Assembly: GCF_022348165.1 (NCBI RefSeq)
Contig: NZ_JAKRFI010000007.1
Span: forward strand, 62,001 to 126,000
Length of the DNA: 64,000 nucleotides
From: Halomonas sp. McH1-25
Lineage (GTDB): Bacteria; Pseudomonadota; Gammaproteobacteria; Pseudomonadales; Halomonadaceae
Reading direction: 5' to 3'
How positions within the stretch are numbered: position 1 is the stretch's first letter; each line of letters starts with the position of its first letter. Below the pieces are notes generated by a model that was not told the DNA's origin, searched no databases, and worked only from the letters and a program-made list of their open reading frames with translations. Of the stretch, positions 1-9,114 are shown in pieces. The translations under genes and the position numbers were made by a program.

Positions 1-890
1 TCGACGTCATGCGTCCGGCGCAACTCGTCGACATCAACCGCCTGCCGCTGGACGAAGTGGAGACGCTCGACGATGGCCGGTTGCGTATTGGCGCCACCGT
101 GACCAATACCGATCTGGCGCACCATCCCGAGGTCAAGGCGCATTACCCCCTGCTCTCTCAGGCCTTGCTTGCTGGGGCCTCGACGCAGTTGCGCAACATG
201 GCAACCACCGCCGGCAATGTCATGCAGCGCACGCGCTGCCCCTACTATCGAGACGCCTCGGCGGCCTGCAACCGCCGCGAGCCGGGCAGTGGCTGCGACG
301 CCATGCATGGCATCAACCGCATGCACGCGGTGCTGGGTGTGAGCGATCAGTGCATTGCTACCCATCCTTCAGACATGTGCATCGCCATGGCGGCCATCGG
401 CGCGACTCTGACCCTGGAGGGGCCCGACGGTAAACGCGAGATAGCCTTCAACGACTTCCATCGCCTGCCCGGCGACCAGCCCGAGAAGGAGCATGAACTG
501 CGTCCCGGCGAGCTGATCACCCACATTACCCTGGATACACCGATCGAAGGGGCGGGGGCGTATTATCTCAAGCTTCGTGACCGGGCTTCCTACGAGTTTG
601 CACTGGCGTCGGCCGGCGCGATAGTCGCCGTCGAGGATGGCGTGATCCGCGAGGCGCGCCTGGCGCTCGGCGGGGTGGCCACCAAGCCGTGGCGCTCCCA
701 CGAGGCCGAGCTGGCCCTGCACGACCAGCCGGCTGCAGTCTCGACATTCGAGATGGCAGCCGAGGCGGCGATGCAGGACGCCGTGCCCCACGAGTACAAC
801 GCCTTCAAGATCCCGCTGGCGCGTCAGGCGATCGTGCGCGCGCTGCGCGAGGCCTGCAGGGATGCCGAAAACGCCAACCAGCAACGCTGA
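1..890 (+). CDS. Xanthine dehydrogenase family FAD-binding subunit (PaoB/YagS type), 5' end missing
   Basis: FAD-binding medium subunit of a molybdenum hydroxylase, passing electrons from the molybdenum subunit to FAD. The reading frame is open to the window edge, and the residues before the first ATG (position 9) fit the family, so the true start lies outside the window. The visible part carries the family core (ASTQLRNMATTAGN) and four cysteines (Cys77, 87, 96 and 115, counted from the ATG at 9) in a TRCPYYRD...CNRR.PGSGC arrangement. In the E. coli PaoABC aldehyde oxidase the corresponding cysteines bind an extra [4Fe-4S] cluster. Twelve bases separate it from the molybdenum subunit, so the two form one operon; a [2Fe-2S] subunit gene is expected upstream. 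Substrate is not deducible; aldehydes are the family precedent. Confidence 0.9.
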   Translation, partial: DVMRPAQLVDINRLPLDEVETLDDGRLRIGATVTNTDLAHHPEVKAHYPLLSQALLAGASTQLRNMATTAGNVMQRTRCPYYRDASAACNRREPGSGCDAMHGINRMHAVLGVSDQCIATHPSDMCIAMAAIGATLTLEGPDGKREIAFNDFHRLPGDQPEKEHELRPGELITHITLDTPIEGAGAYYLKLRDRASYEFALASAGAIVAVEDGVIREARLALGGVATKPWRSHEAELALHDQPAAVSTFEMAAEAAMQDAVPHEYNAFKIPLARQAIVRALREACRDAENANQQR

Positions 891-902
891 GGATCACCAC
901 GG

Positions 903-3104
903 ATGGATACCCAAGTCATCGGTCATCGCACCCCCCGGGTGGATGGCGAACACAAGTTGACCGGCCGCGCGGACTACACTACCGACTGGTACGTCGACGA
1001 CATGCTGCACGGTTATCCGGTGCCGGCGAGCATCGCTCATGGCACGCTGGAAGCGCTGGATATTGAGCCGGTGCTGGCCATGCCCGGCGTGGTGGCGGTC
1101 TATCACCACGGCAACTTTCCCAAGCTCTATCGCTCGCCGAGCAGCCAGGCCCACCAGGACCAGGTCAGCGAGGTGCGCCTGCCTTTCGAGGATGAACGCA
1201 TCCATTACGACGGCCAGTACGTGGCCATGGTAGTGGCGGAGCGCTACGAGCAGGCGCGTGCAGCGGCGCACGCTCTGCAGGCCCGCTACCGCCAGGACGA
1301 CGGCGCGCGGCCAGGCCTTTTGCTGACTCGCGAGGATGGTCGGCCGATGGAGTCCGAAGGCGGCTCGCGCGGCGATCCCGACGACGCTTATGAACGCGCG
1401 CCGGTGAAGATCGATTGTATCTACGGCATCGCACCCGAAAGCCACATGCAGATGGAGATGCATGCCACCCTGGCGCAGTGGCGCGACGGTCGGCTCATCG
1501 TCCACGAATCGACTCAGGGTGTGGTCTACCAGCACAAGGCCATGGCACGCATCTTCGACATGCCCGAGGAGCAGGTCGAGGTCATCTCCCACTATATCGG
1601 CTCGGGATTCGGCAACAAGCTGTTCATGTGGCCGCATGCAGTGGCCGCGGCGGCGGCGGCCCGTGAGCTGGGACGGCCGGTGAAGACCGTGCTGTCGCGC
1701 CAGCAGGACATGGCCAGCGGCGGCAACCGGCCCGCCTCGCGTCAACGCCTGCGCCTGGCCGCCGATGCACAGGGTCGGTTGCAGGCGATGCGCCACGACA
1801 GCACCACCGAGACGTCCTTCGTGCATCCCTATGTCGACTCGGTGGGCTCGCCGACGCTGAGCCTGTATGCCTGCGACAATGCCGCGATCAGCCATCACCT
1901 GCTCGAGGTCAATCACGGCACGCCATGTCCGATGCGCGCGCCAGGCGAAGTGTCGGGCATCTATGCCCTGGAGTGCGCCATGGACGAGCTGGCCGTGGCG
2001 CTCGATATGGACCCGCTGGAACTGCGCCGGCGCAACTATAACCATGAGGACCCTGCCAAGGGGCTGCCGTGGTCGAGCAAGCATCTTGACACCTGCTACG
2101 ACAGTGCGGCCAAGCGCTTCGGCTGGGAGCGCCGCGACCCCCGGGTCGGCTCGATGACGGAGGGTGACGAAATCATTGGCTGGGGGATGGCGACCAGTTC
2201 GTGGACTGCCGGTCGTCAGCCATGCATGGCACGCGTCGAGCTGCGCGCCGACGGCACGGTGATGGCTGCTTGCGGTACCCAGGACATCGGTACCGGCACC
2301 TATACGGTGGTGGCCCAGACCGTCGCCGAACTCACCGGGGTACCGCTGGATCGCATCGAGGTGCGCCTGGGCGAGTCCAGCCTGCCGGCCGGGCCGCTGT
2401 CCGGCGGGTCGATGGCCACCGCGACCACGCTGCCTGCCGTGGCGGCGGCGGTGCGCGCCGCCATCGACGAGCTCAAGGAGGTTGCCACCGACGAGGATGC
2501 GCCCTTCACCGGTGCCGACCCGGAGGGCCTGACCTTGCGTGACGGCGCGCTGGTCGACGAGCAGGGCAAGCGGGTCGCCTTCGCCGAACTGCTGGCCGGG
2601 CAGAAGCTGGGCAGTGTCAGCGGCGATGGCCAGGCGGCCCCCGGCGACGAGCAGAACCAGTACAGCTTCCGCTCGTTCGGCGCGCACTTCGTCGAGGTGC
2701 GCTGGGACCCGGCCATCACCCGGCTGCACGTGTCCCGGGTGGTCAGCAGCATTGACATCGGCCGGGCGGTGAATCCCGCCACGGCGCGCAACCAGGTCGA
2801 AGGCGCCATCGTCATGGGCATCGGCATGGGCCTGTTCGAGAAGCTCGACTACGATCCGCGCGATGCCCGGCTGATCAACAACAACTACTCGGACTACATC
2901 GTCGCCAGTCACGCCGACATGCCCGACATCGATGTCGAGCTGCTCGACAATCCCGATTACGCCTTCAACGAGTTCGGCGCGCGCGGTGTCGGCGAGATCG
3001 GCCTGACCGGCGTCGCCCCGGCCATTGCCAATGCCATCCACCACGCCACCGGCAAGCGCATCCGCGACCTGCCGATCACCATCGACAAGCTGCTGGTGGG
3101 CTGA
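903..3104 (+). CDS. Xanthine dehydrogenase family molybdopterin-binding subunit (PaoC/YagR type)
   Basis: Catalytic large subunit of the same molybdenum hydroxylase, 733 residues, the size of PaoC-type subunits. Visible landmarks are the molybdopterin-contacting stretch SGFGNKLFMWPHA, the RAPGE segment, the glycine-rich GTQDIGTGTYTVVAQ, and near the C terminus GARGVGEIGLTG, where the Glu of GVGE is the expected catalytic base. It follows the FAD subunit by 12 bases with a weak GAGGA-like ribosome site. Like PaoC it probably needs a dedicated XdhC/PaoD-type cofactor insertion chaperone, not seen here. Family assignment is firm; aldehyde rather than purine specificity is inference from the PaoB-like partner. 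Confidence 0.93.
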   Translation: MDTQVIGHRTPRVDGEHKLTGRADYTTDWYVDDMLHGYPVPASIAHGTLEALDIEPVLAMPGVVAVYHHGNFPKLYRSPSSQAHQDQVSEVRLPFEDERIHYDGQYVAMVVAERYEQARAAAHALQARYRQDDGARPGLLLTREDGRPMESEGGSRGDPDDAYERAPVKIDCIYGIAPESHMQMEMHATLAQWRDGRLIVHESTQGVVYQHKAMARIFDMPEEQVEVISHYIGSGFGNKLFMWPHAVAAAAAARELGRPVKTVLSRQQDMASGGNRPASRQRLRLAADAQGRLQAMRHDSTTETSFVHPYVDSVGSPTLSLYACDNAAISHHLLEVNHGTPCPMRAPGEVSGIYALECAMDELAVALDMDPLELRRRNYNHEDPAKGLPWSSKHLDTCYDSAAKRFGWERRDPRVGSMTEGDEIIGWGMATSSWTAGRQPCMARVELRADGTVMAACGTQDIGTGTYTVVAQTVAELTGVPLDRIEVRLGESSLPAGPLSGGSMATATTLPAVAAAVRAAIDELKEVATDEDAPFTGADPEGLTLRDGALVDEQGKRVAFAELLAGQKLGSVSGDGQAAPGDEQNQYSFRSFGAHFVEVRWDPAITRLHVSRVVSSIDIGRAVNPATARNQVEGAIVMGIGMGLFEKLDYDPRDARLINNNYSDYIVASHADMPDIDVELLDNPDYAFNEFGARGVGEIGLTGVAPAIANAIHHATGKRIRDLPITIDKLLVG

Positions 3105-3106
3105 CT

Positions 3107-3141
3107 GCCGGGTTGCGCCGGCCAAGGCTGGCGCAACCGGC
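3107..3141 (+). terminator. Hairpin terminating the molybdenum hydroxylase operon
   Basis: A near-perfect 15-bp stem with a 4-base CAAG loop (GCCGGGTTGCGCC / GGCGCAACCGGC arms) begins 2 bases after the stop codon. It is not followed by a real T tract, so termination efficiency is uncertain. Confidence 0.6.
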
Positions 3142-3152
3142 TTGCGTGGCGC

Positions 3153-5402
3153 ATGCTAGGCGCCATGGTTTTTCTCGATACTCTCCATGCACTCTGCGAC
3201 CGCTTGAGCGAGCGTCGTCAGCGTGCCCTGCTGTGGGTTGCTGCGCCAGCGTCCGAGGCGATCTCGCGTGCCCATGCCCTATGGCGGGGACGGGGCTGGC
3301 GGGCGCCGCTGTGGCTGGGGCCTGATCCCGGCCTTGACGGGATCGCCGCCCTGCCGGCCGCCAAGGCCCGCATCCGGCTGGGCGGCGAGCACGACCTGGT
3401 GATCGTCGACGCGGTCTCTCCGTCGGCCGGGTTCGACCCGGATGCCTTCGGCGCCATCTCGGGCACGTTGCGCGGCGGTGGCTTGCTGGTCCTGCTGACG
3501 CCCGAGACCTGGCGCAGCGGCGTGCCGACACCGGACAGCGACTATGCACGTCTGGCGGCCTGGCCGCACACGGCGGAGTCGCTGAGCGCACGCTTTCTGG
3601 CGCGCCTCGCACGGCGACTGACCGAATCGCCACAGGTGCTGCGCTGGTCGTCCGATACGGCACCGCTCGCGTCTGGCCTGCCCGACGCGGACATCTCGAC
3701 GGCATCGGCCCCGCCGGACGATCCGGCCTGCTTGACGCTAGATCAGGCCCAGGCCGTCAGAGGTTTGACCCGACTGCGCCGGCGCCGGCCGCTGGTGCTC
3801 ACCGCCGACCGCGGACGCGGCAAGAGCGCAGCGCTGGGCATTGCCGCCGCTCGACGCCTGCAGGCCGGCGAGCGGCGCCTGTGGGTCACCGCGCCGCGTC
3901 CGGCCTCGGTCGCGCCGTTGTTCGAGCGTCTCTCGACGTTGCTGCCCGAGGGGAGAAGCGAAGGAAATACATATCACGCTCGCATCGGCGACGCTGAGGC
4001 CGAGGTGCGCTTCCTGGCCCCGGATGCACTGCTCGAGGCGTTGCACGAAACTGACGTCGACCCCAAGTCGCCACCGACACTGTTCGTCGACGAGGCGGCG
4101 GCGATCCCCACCCCGCTGCTGGGTCGCTGGCTGGCAGCCTTTCCGCGCATCGCCTTTGCCACCACCGTGCATGGCTACGAGGGCACGGGGCGCGGTTTCG
4201 CCCTGCGCTTTCGCGAGCGTCTCGAACGGGAGAGCCCCGACTGGCGGGAGCTGCACCTCGTTCAGCCAGTACGCTGGGCCGAGGGCGACCCCCTCGAGGC
4301 GGTGACCCGCGAGATCTTGCTGCTCGATGCCGAGCCCGCCGACGAGGCGCGGGCTGCCGAGGCGCTGGCCGCGCACCCTCTGCGGATCGTGCCGCTCGAC
4401 CGGGATGCACTGGCCAGCGACGACGACCGCCTGGGCGAGCTGTTCGGTCTCCTGGTGCAGGCCCATTACCGCACCACCCCGGCCGACCTGCGCCAATTGC
4501 TCGACGGCCCCGATACCCATCTGCTGGCGGCCTATGTGGGCGAGGTCTGCATCGGCGTCTGCCAGGCGAGCGAGGAGGGTGGTTTTCCTGCGCATCTGGC
4601 CCAGGCCATCGCCTGGGGTGAGCGACGTCCGCGTGGGCATTTGCTGGCGCAGTCGTTGGCGGCGCATGCCGGTCAAGTCACGGCAGCCGAGGCGCGCTGG
4701 TGTCGGGTCACACGCATTGCGGTGCATCCGGCGGCGCGACGCCGGGGAGTGGGCCGCGCGTTGATCGATGCATTGGCGCAAGGCATGGCGGGCCGAGGCA
4801 TCGGCCGCCTGGGCGTGAGCTTCGGGGCCGAAATCTCCCTATTGGCATTCTGGCGTACGCTGGGTTTCGTCTCCTTGCGCATCGGGCTGTCCCGCGAGGC
4901 AGCGAGCGGCGAGCACGCCGTGATGATGGGCCGTGCACTCGACACGCGTGCCGCCGCCGAGCTGGCGCAGTTCGGGCGCGATTACCGCAGGCTTCTGCCC
5001 AGCCTGCTGGCCTTCGAGTTGGGCCGGCTCGAGCCCGAGCTCGCAGCAGCGTTGCTGCGGGAGGGCGAGCCGCCTGTCATCGATGAAACGACGCGAGCAC
5101 GCGTGGCGTGGTTTGCCCAGGGCGGTGGTGAACTGGCCGCGGTCAGGCCCTGGCTGGCGATGGCCTGGCTGGCCTGGTGGCGTGATCCGGGACGCATGCA
5201 GGGCGATGCCGAGCTGGTTGCCTTCGCCGGGCCGGTATTTCAGGGCGGCGATGGCTCACCGTCCGCTGGGCGCAAGGCCCGGCTGGCGCATTGGCGGGAC
5301 CTGGCCGGGCGGCTGCTGGCATGGCTGGAAACTCGACGGCGCGAGAATCCGCCGCTACAGCCCGGGATTGCCGATGGGGCCGGGCATATCGGGGATCGGT
5401 GA
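3153..5402 (+). CDS. tmcA: tRNA(Met) cytidine acetyltransferase TmcA
   Basis: ATP-dependent enzyme that acetylates the wobble cytidine (C34) of elongator tRNA-Met, sharpening AUG/AUA discrimination. The order is typical: N-terminal DUF1726 region, an RNA-helicase-like ATPase with Walker A TADRGRGKSAA and Walker B LFVDEAAAIPTPLL, a GNAT domain with the acetyl-CoA loop RIAVHPAARRRGVGRALI, then a C-terminal tRNA-binding tail. At 749 residues it is longer than the E. coli protein (about 670). The start at 3153 lacks a convincing ribosome site; an ATG four codons in (3165), preceded by TAGGCGCC, is an equally good choice. The gene stands alone. A small antisense ORF overlaps its last 16 codons. 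Confidence 0.92.
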   Translation: MLGAMVFLDTLHALCDRLSERRQRALLWVAAPASEAISRAHALWRGRGWRAPLWLGPDPGLDGIAALPAAKARIRLGGEHDLVIVDAVSPSAGFDPDAFGAISGTLRGGGLLVLLTPETWRSGVPTPDSDYARLAAWPHTAESLSARFLARLARRLTESPQVLRWSSDTAPLASGLPDADISTASAPPDDPACLTLDQAQAVRGLTRLRRRRPLVLTADRGRGKSAALGIAAARRLQAGERRLWVTAPRPASVAPLFERLSTLLPEGRSEGNTYHARIGDAEAEVRFLAPDALLEALHETDVDPKSPPTLFVDEAAAIPTPLLGRWLAAFPRIAFATTVHGYEGTGRGFALRFRERLERESPDWRELHLVQPVRWAEGDPLEAVTREILLLDAEPADEARAAEALAAHPLRIVPLDRDALASDDDRLGELFGLLVQAHYRTTPADLRQLLDGPDTHLLAAYVGEVCIGVCQASEEGGFPAHLAQAIAWGERRPRGHLLAQSLAAHAGQVTAAEARWCRVTRIAVHPAARRRGVGRALIDALAQGMAGRGIGRLGVSFGAEISLLAFWRTLGFVSLRIGLSREAASGEHAVMMGRALDTRAAAELAQFGRDYRRLLPSLLAFELGRLEPELAAALLREGEPPVIDETTRARVAWFAQGGGELAAVRPWLAMAWLAWWRDPGRMQGDAELVAFAGPVFQGGDGSPSAGRKARLAHWRDLAGRLLAWLETRRRENPPLQPGIADGAGHIGDR

Positions 5403-5468
5403 ACAGCCGCTGAGCCACGGCAGCAGACCCAGGCCGAGCGTTGACGCTTTCGGGATGGGACGGAACAT
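5355..5468 (-). CDS. Short putative lipoprotein antisense to the tmcA 3' end
   Basis: A 37-codon frame preceded by a strong ribosome site (GGGAGGTG, 3 bases before the ATG). The product begins MFRPIPK, has a hydrophobic stretch LGLGLLPWL and a lipobox LSGC with Cys22, then a 15-residue proline/glycine-rich tail ending NPGL. This is the layout of a small lipoprotein. It overlaps the last 48 bases of tmcA on the other strand. A possible promoter (TTTCGA, 17 bases, TAGGAT) lies upstream on the same strand. No family is recognised. The signal sequence plus Shine-Dalgarno argue for a real gene; the short length argues for caution. Confidence 0.5.
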   Translation of the reverse strand: MFRPIPKASTLGLGLLPWLSGCSPIPDMPGPIGNPGL

Positions 5469-5584
5469 GACACCTCCCGTGGCGGTGAGTGGTTCGCCAT
5501 CCTAGACGGGTGACGTCGCTATCGAAAGCTTGCGTCTCACGATACGCGGCGTAAGGTATCGGAGTCTCAAGCAGGGGTGCTGTC

Positions 5585-7054
5585 ATGAACGAACATCTGG
5601 ATACGCTATCGCCGGCCATCGTCTGGCGACACTTCCGCACGCTGTGCAATACGCCGCGTCCCTCCGGCCAGGAGGAGCGTCTGGCATCGATCATCGAGCG
5701 CTGGGCGGATGAGCGCGGTCTGGCACACGACCGTGACGCTGCCGGCAACCTGCGGGTCTGCAAGCCGGCGTCGCCCGGCTGCGAGTCGGCACCCGGCGTG
5801 ATTCTCCAGGGCCATCTGGACATGGTCGCCCAGGCCAACGCCGATCATCCCCACGACTTCGCCACGGATCCCATCGACACCTATATCGCCGATGGCTGGC
5901 TGCATGCCCGCGACACCACGCTGGGCGCCGACAACGGTCTGGGCGTGGCCGCCGCGCTGGCCGTGCTCGAGGACGATACGCTGCGCCATGGACCGCTTGA
6001 AGCGCTGTTCACCGTCGAGGAGGAGTCGTCGATGGGCGGCGCGCTCCAACTGGCCGAGAACTGGCTACAGGGCAGTTTGCTGCTCAATCTCGACTCAGAA
6101 GATCGGGGGCAGGTCTATATCGGCTGTGCCGGCGGTGCCGACGTGGTGGTCTCGGCCAATCTGCCGACCAGTGCCCTGCGCGACGACGAACAGGCCTGGC
6201 GGCTGTCGTTGACCGGCCTGGTCGGCGGGCATTCGGGCATCGATATCCACAAGGGACGCGGCAACGCCAATCGCTTGCTGGTGCGCGTGCTGCGTGCCCT
6301 GGAACCCTACGGGGCGCGGCTGATCGACTATCAGGGCGGGACCCTGCGCAACGCACTACCGCGCGAGGCCTTCGCCACCCTGGCGTTGGATGCCGACGAG
6401 GGCGAGGCGGCTCAGGTGCGAGTCGCCGAGCTGCAGGACGAACTGGTCGCCGAGTTGGCCGGGGTCGATGAGGGGCTGACGCTGGAGCTGGAAGCCCTGC
6501 CTGCTGCGCCGGGCGAGGCGCTGACCCGCACCGCCAGTCACATGCTGGTCGCCGCGCTGCATGTCGCCCCCTGCGGGGTCGAGCGGATGAGCGTCGAGGT
6601 GCCGGGGGTGGTCGAGACATCCAACAACCTCGGCGTGGTAACGCTCGGGCATGGCCGCTTCCGCCTCTGCGCACTGGTGCGCTCGCTGCGCGATAGCGCC
6701 ACGGCTGACATTGCCGACCGTTTCCGGGCCCTGTTCGGCCTGATCGGCGCCGAGACGCGGGTCGAGAACGTCTACCCTGGGTGGACGCCGAACCCCGAAA
6801 GTCCGTTGTTGGCTCGCTTTCGCCGTTTGCATCAGCGCCTGCTGGGCAGCGATCCGGACGTCAGGGTCATCCATGCCGGGCTGGAGTGCGGCATTCTCGG
6901 CGGCAAGTATCCGGCGTTGGAAATGATCTCGTTCGGGCCGCAGATTCGCGGCGCACACTCGCCCGACGAGCGGGTCGAGCTCGACTCGGTCGAGGAGTTC
7001 TGGGCGCTGCTGCGTACTCTGATCGAGGACCTGGCGGAGCGCCAGGCGGCTTGA
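5585..7054 (+). CDS. pepD: Aminoacyl-histidine dipeptidase (peptidase M20C, PepD-like)
   Basis: Cytosolic zinc dipeptidase (Xaa-His and broad dipeptide hydrolysis, peptide recycling). At 489 residues it matches PepD. Metal and catalytic motifs are in order: GHLDMV, LGADNGLGVA, TVEEESSMGGA, LLNLDSEDRGQVYIGCAGG, the dimerisation-domain GGHSGIDIHKGRGNANRLL, and near the C terminus HAGLECGIL and GAHSPDERV. The ATG follows a GGGG-rich ribosome site. It is a single-gene unit converging on the App1 gene. Confidence 0.93.
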   Translation: MNEHLDTLSPAIVWRHFRTLCNTPRPSGQEERLASIIERWADERGLAHDRDAAGNLRVCKPASPGCESAPGVILQGHLDMVAQANADHPHDFATDPIDTYIADGWLHARDTTLGADNGLGVAAALAVLEDDTLRHGPLEALFTVEEESSMGGALQLAENWLQGSLLLNLDSEDRGQVYIGCAGGADVVVSANLPTSALRDDEQAWRLSLTGLVGGHSGIDIHKGRGNANRLLVRVLRALEPYGARLIDYQGGTLRNALPREAFATLALDADEGEAAQVRVAELQDELVAELAGVDEGLTLELEALPAAPGEALTRTASHMLVAALHVAPCGVERMSVEVPGVVETSNNLGVVTLGHGRFRLCALVRSLRDSATADIADRFRALFGLIGAETRVENVYPGWTPNPESPLLARFRRLHQRLLGSDPDVRVIHAGLECGILGGKYPALEMISFGPQIRGAHSPDERVELDSVEEFWALLRTLIEDLAERQAA

Positions 7055-7060
7055 CCCCGC

Positions 7061-7077
7061 GCCCCCCTCAGGGGGGC
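7061..7077. terminator. Palindromic hairpin between pepD and the convergent App1 gene
   Basis: Perfect stem GCCCCCC-TCA-GGGGGGC, six bases after the pepD stop and overlapping the last codons of the opposing gene. On the plus strand a GGTTTT stretch follows shortly. Symmetry suggests it serves both transcripts. Confidence 0.55.
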
Positions 7078-8192
7078 AACTGGTTTTCCCGGTGAGTCTC
7101 CTGTTTGACCGCCTCCAGCCCGGCCGCGGAAATCAGGCCTTGGCTACGGGCGTGCTCGGCCATATGCACACTATCGGAGGCCAGCACCAGATCGCAGCCG
7201 GTTTCGGCGACCTCCTTGGCGAGGCGAACGATGGCATCGTCGCGAGAGGCGTCATGGTTGACGTTGCGGATGTAGATCGCGCGGATACGGCCGGGATACG
7301 CATGCACGATACGCGCATAGGTTTCCGGGTCGTGTTGACCGCTGTCGCCGATCAGCACGAAGGGCAGGTCGCTATACAGCCCCAGCATCTGCTCGATCAG
7401 ACGCGCCTTGTGCTCCGTGGCGCGGCGGGGCAGCGGCCGCTGTAGGGTCAGACCCCATTCGCGCAGGAACAGGATGGGCCCCACGGGGATGCCGTTGCGC
7501 TGGAAGAACTCCTCGAGCACTTCGTAGATGCTCCATGGCCCGCGCGACACGTAGAGCATCGGCCGCCGGCGCTGGCCATCGGGACCGGCGAACAAGGCCT
7601 GGTAGAACGCGGCGACGCCCGGAAACGCCGTGCGCTGATGAGCTTTCTTGAAGAATAGCCGGTACATCATCTTCAGCTTGTTGGCGACGCCGGTATACAT
7701 CACCGTGTCATCGATATCGCTGATCACGGCCAGATCGACGGCGGCGGGCGGTACATAAATTTCCGCGGCGCTGTTGACGGTGCGCTGACTGGGCATGGTC
7801 ACGCTGAGCTCGCCGCGATGCCAGCTGCGATCGGCCGGTAGCATCGGCTGGGTGATCAGATGAACGTCGAAATAGCCGTCGCGATCGGTGGTGACCGTCT
7901 TCTGCCGACCATTCAGGTAGAGCGTCACCTCGACATGCTTGACGCCCCAGCGAAACAGCCGGCGCACGACGTCGACCACATCACGCAGCAGGGTGCCTTC
8001 CCGGAGCGGCAGGCCCAGGCTGGGCTGGCGGAAGACCCGGCCCATGACGAACACTTCCTTGGTCGAACCATAGCCGCGATAGGCGTGAACCACGACACCG
8101 CCGCGTCCGCGATCCGACTTCATCGGCCGGGCGAGCAGATGCAGTAGCCGGCGAGCGGTCTTGCGTAGCGGCGAAGGAACGTGTCGTGGCAT
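7068..8192 (-). CDS. App1-type phosphatidate phosphatase domain protein (DUF2183)
   Basis: 374 residues. The C-terminal half carries the App1/DUF2183 HAD-like phosphatase signature AVISDIDDTVMYTG (DxDxT), followed by FPGVAAFYQALF, LYVSRGPWSIYEVLEEFF and VLIGDSGQHDPETY, all hallmarks of the family whose yeast member App1 dephosphorylates phosphatidate and diacylglycerol pyrophosphate. The N-terminal half is a predicted beta-rich region (VTLYLNGRQKTVTTDRDGYFDV). The start at 8192 is chosen because GGAGGG stands five bases ahead; the frame is open further upstream only because of high GC. An intrinsic terminator of the preceding gene separates it from that gene. Substrate in bacteria is not established. 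Confidence 0.85.
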   Translation of the reverse strand: MPRHVPSPLRKTARRLLHLLARPMKSDRGRGGVVVHAYRGYGSTKEVFVMGRVFRQPSLGLPLREGTLLRDVVDVVRRLFRWGVKHVEVTLYLNGRQKTVTTDRDGYFDVHLITQPMLPADRSWHRGELSVTMPSQRTVNSAAEIYVPPAAVDLAVISDIDDTVMYTGVANKLKMMYRLFFKKAHQRTAFPGVAAFYQALFAGPDGQRRRPMLYVSRGPWSIYEVLEEFFQRNGIPVGPILFLREWGLTLQRPLPRRATEHKARLIEQMLGLYSDLPFVLIGDSGQHDPETYARIVHAYPGRIRAIYIRNVNHDASRDDAIVRLAKEVAETGCDLVLASDSVHMAEHARSQGLISAAGLEAVKQETHRENQLPP

Positions 8193-8236
8193 GGCGGCCC
8201 TCCGATGGCCGGTAGGATGAGTCTCTTTCAGTGTAC

Positions 8237-8271
8237 ACGCACACAAAATACCCGCCTCACGAAGAGGCGGG
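8237..8271 (-). terminator. Rho-independent terminator of the PfpI-family gene
   Basis: Read on the minus strand: stem CCCGCCTC, loop TTCGT, GAGGCGGG, then TATTTTGTG. It lies 26 bases after the PfpI stop and 45 bases before the App1 start. Confidence 0.8.
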
Positions 8272-8296
8272 CATTCAGTACGCTCATGCCGTAGTC

Positions 8297-8860
8297 TCAA
8301 GCATGCTGATTGGTGTGCTTGCCTTCGCAGATCTCTTCCACCAGCTTGCTGCAGAAGGCGTCGAGATCCTTGGGGGTACGGCTGGTGACTAGCCCGCTGT
8401 CGACCACCACTTCCTTGTCGACCCATTCGGCGCCGGCATTCTTCAGATCCTGAGATAACGAGGGGAACGAGGTCATGGTGCGCCCCTGGACGACCCCGGC
8501 GTTGATCAGGACCCATGGGCCGTGACAGATGGCGCCGACCGGCTTGTGCGCCTCGAAGAAATGCCGGGTGAAGGTCAACGCCTTCTCGTCCTGGCGCAGA
8601 TTGTCCGGGTTGAACAGACCGCCCGGCAACACCAGGGCGTGATAGTCGGTCGGGTTGGCCTCATCGAGGCTCTTGTCGACATCGTAGGTTTCGCCCCAAT
8701 CGGTCTTGGCCCAGGCGCGGATGCCTTCCTTGCTGGGCGCGACGATATGCACGGTCGCCCCGGCGTTTTCCATGGCTTTCCTGGGCTCCGTGAGTTCGGA
8801 TTCCTCGAAACCGTTGGTGGCGAGAATGGCGACCTGCTTGCCGTTCAGTTGCTGACTCAT
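8297..8860 (-). CDS. DJ-1/PfpI family protein (YhbO/YraA-like)
   Basis: 187 residues, standard length for the family. The nucleophile-elbow motif GAICHGPW contains Cys112 and the adjacent His; VLPGG (residues 77-81) is the oxyanion segment and the N-terminal FEESE carries the conserved Glu region. Relatives in E. coli (YhbO, YajL) are stress-protective, with deglycase/chaperone activities still debated. The start at 8860 is fixed by an excellent AAGGAGGTAGCT ribosome site. It is a single gene with its own terminator. Function beyond stress protection is inference. Confidence 0.9.
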   Translation of the reverse strand: MSQQLNGKQVAILATNGFEESELTEPRKAMENAGATVHIVAPSKEGIRAWAKTDWGETYDVDKSLDEANPTDYHALVLPGGLFNPDNLRQDEKALTFTRHFFEAHKPVGAICHGPWVLINAGVVQGRTMTSFPSLSQDLKNAGAEWVDKEVVVDSGLVTSRTPKDLDAFCSKLVEEICEGKHTNQHA

Positions 8861-9114
8861 AGCTACCTCCTTGCTCCTTGCAGCCACGAAAGCGGCACTG
8901 AATCGACTCCGGTAGACTGGAGCCGGGGTGACCGGATACCTTCGCGGCGATCCATGAAACCTGTCAATCGCTACTATCCCTGTCCTTGGGGTTGCCGATG
9001 ACGATAACAAGGGACAGGGTGTTACAGAACGTACAGCGAGTCGCGCTCGTCGGGCACGACTCTGAAAGGATAGAAGATGATTAGCGTCCTACAACTGTTG
9101 GGGAGCCTCCGTGC

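Noticed and set aside
894-3125. A 743-codon open frame on the minus strand opposite the molybdenum subunit
   Set aside because: GC-rich third positions make the opposite strand open; the plus-strand protein has clear family motifs and this one has none.
8193-8516. N-terminal extension of the App1 protein
   Set aside because: It overlaps the PfpI gene and its terminator on the same strand; a GGAGGG site marks the internal ATG.
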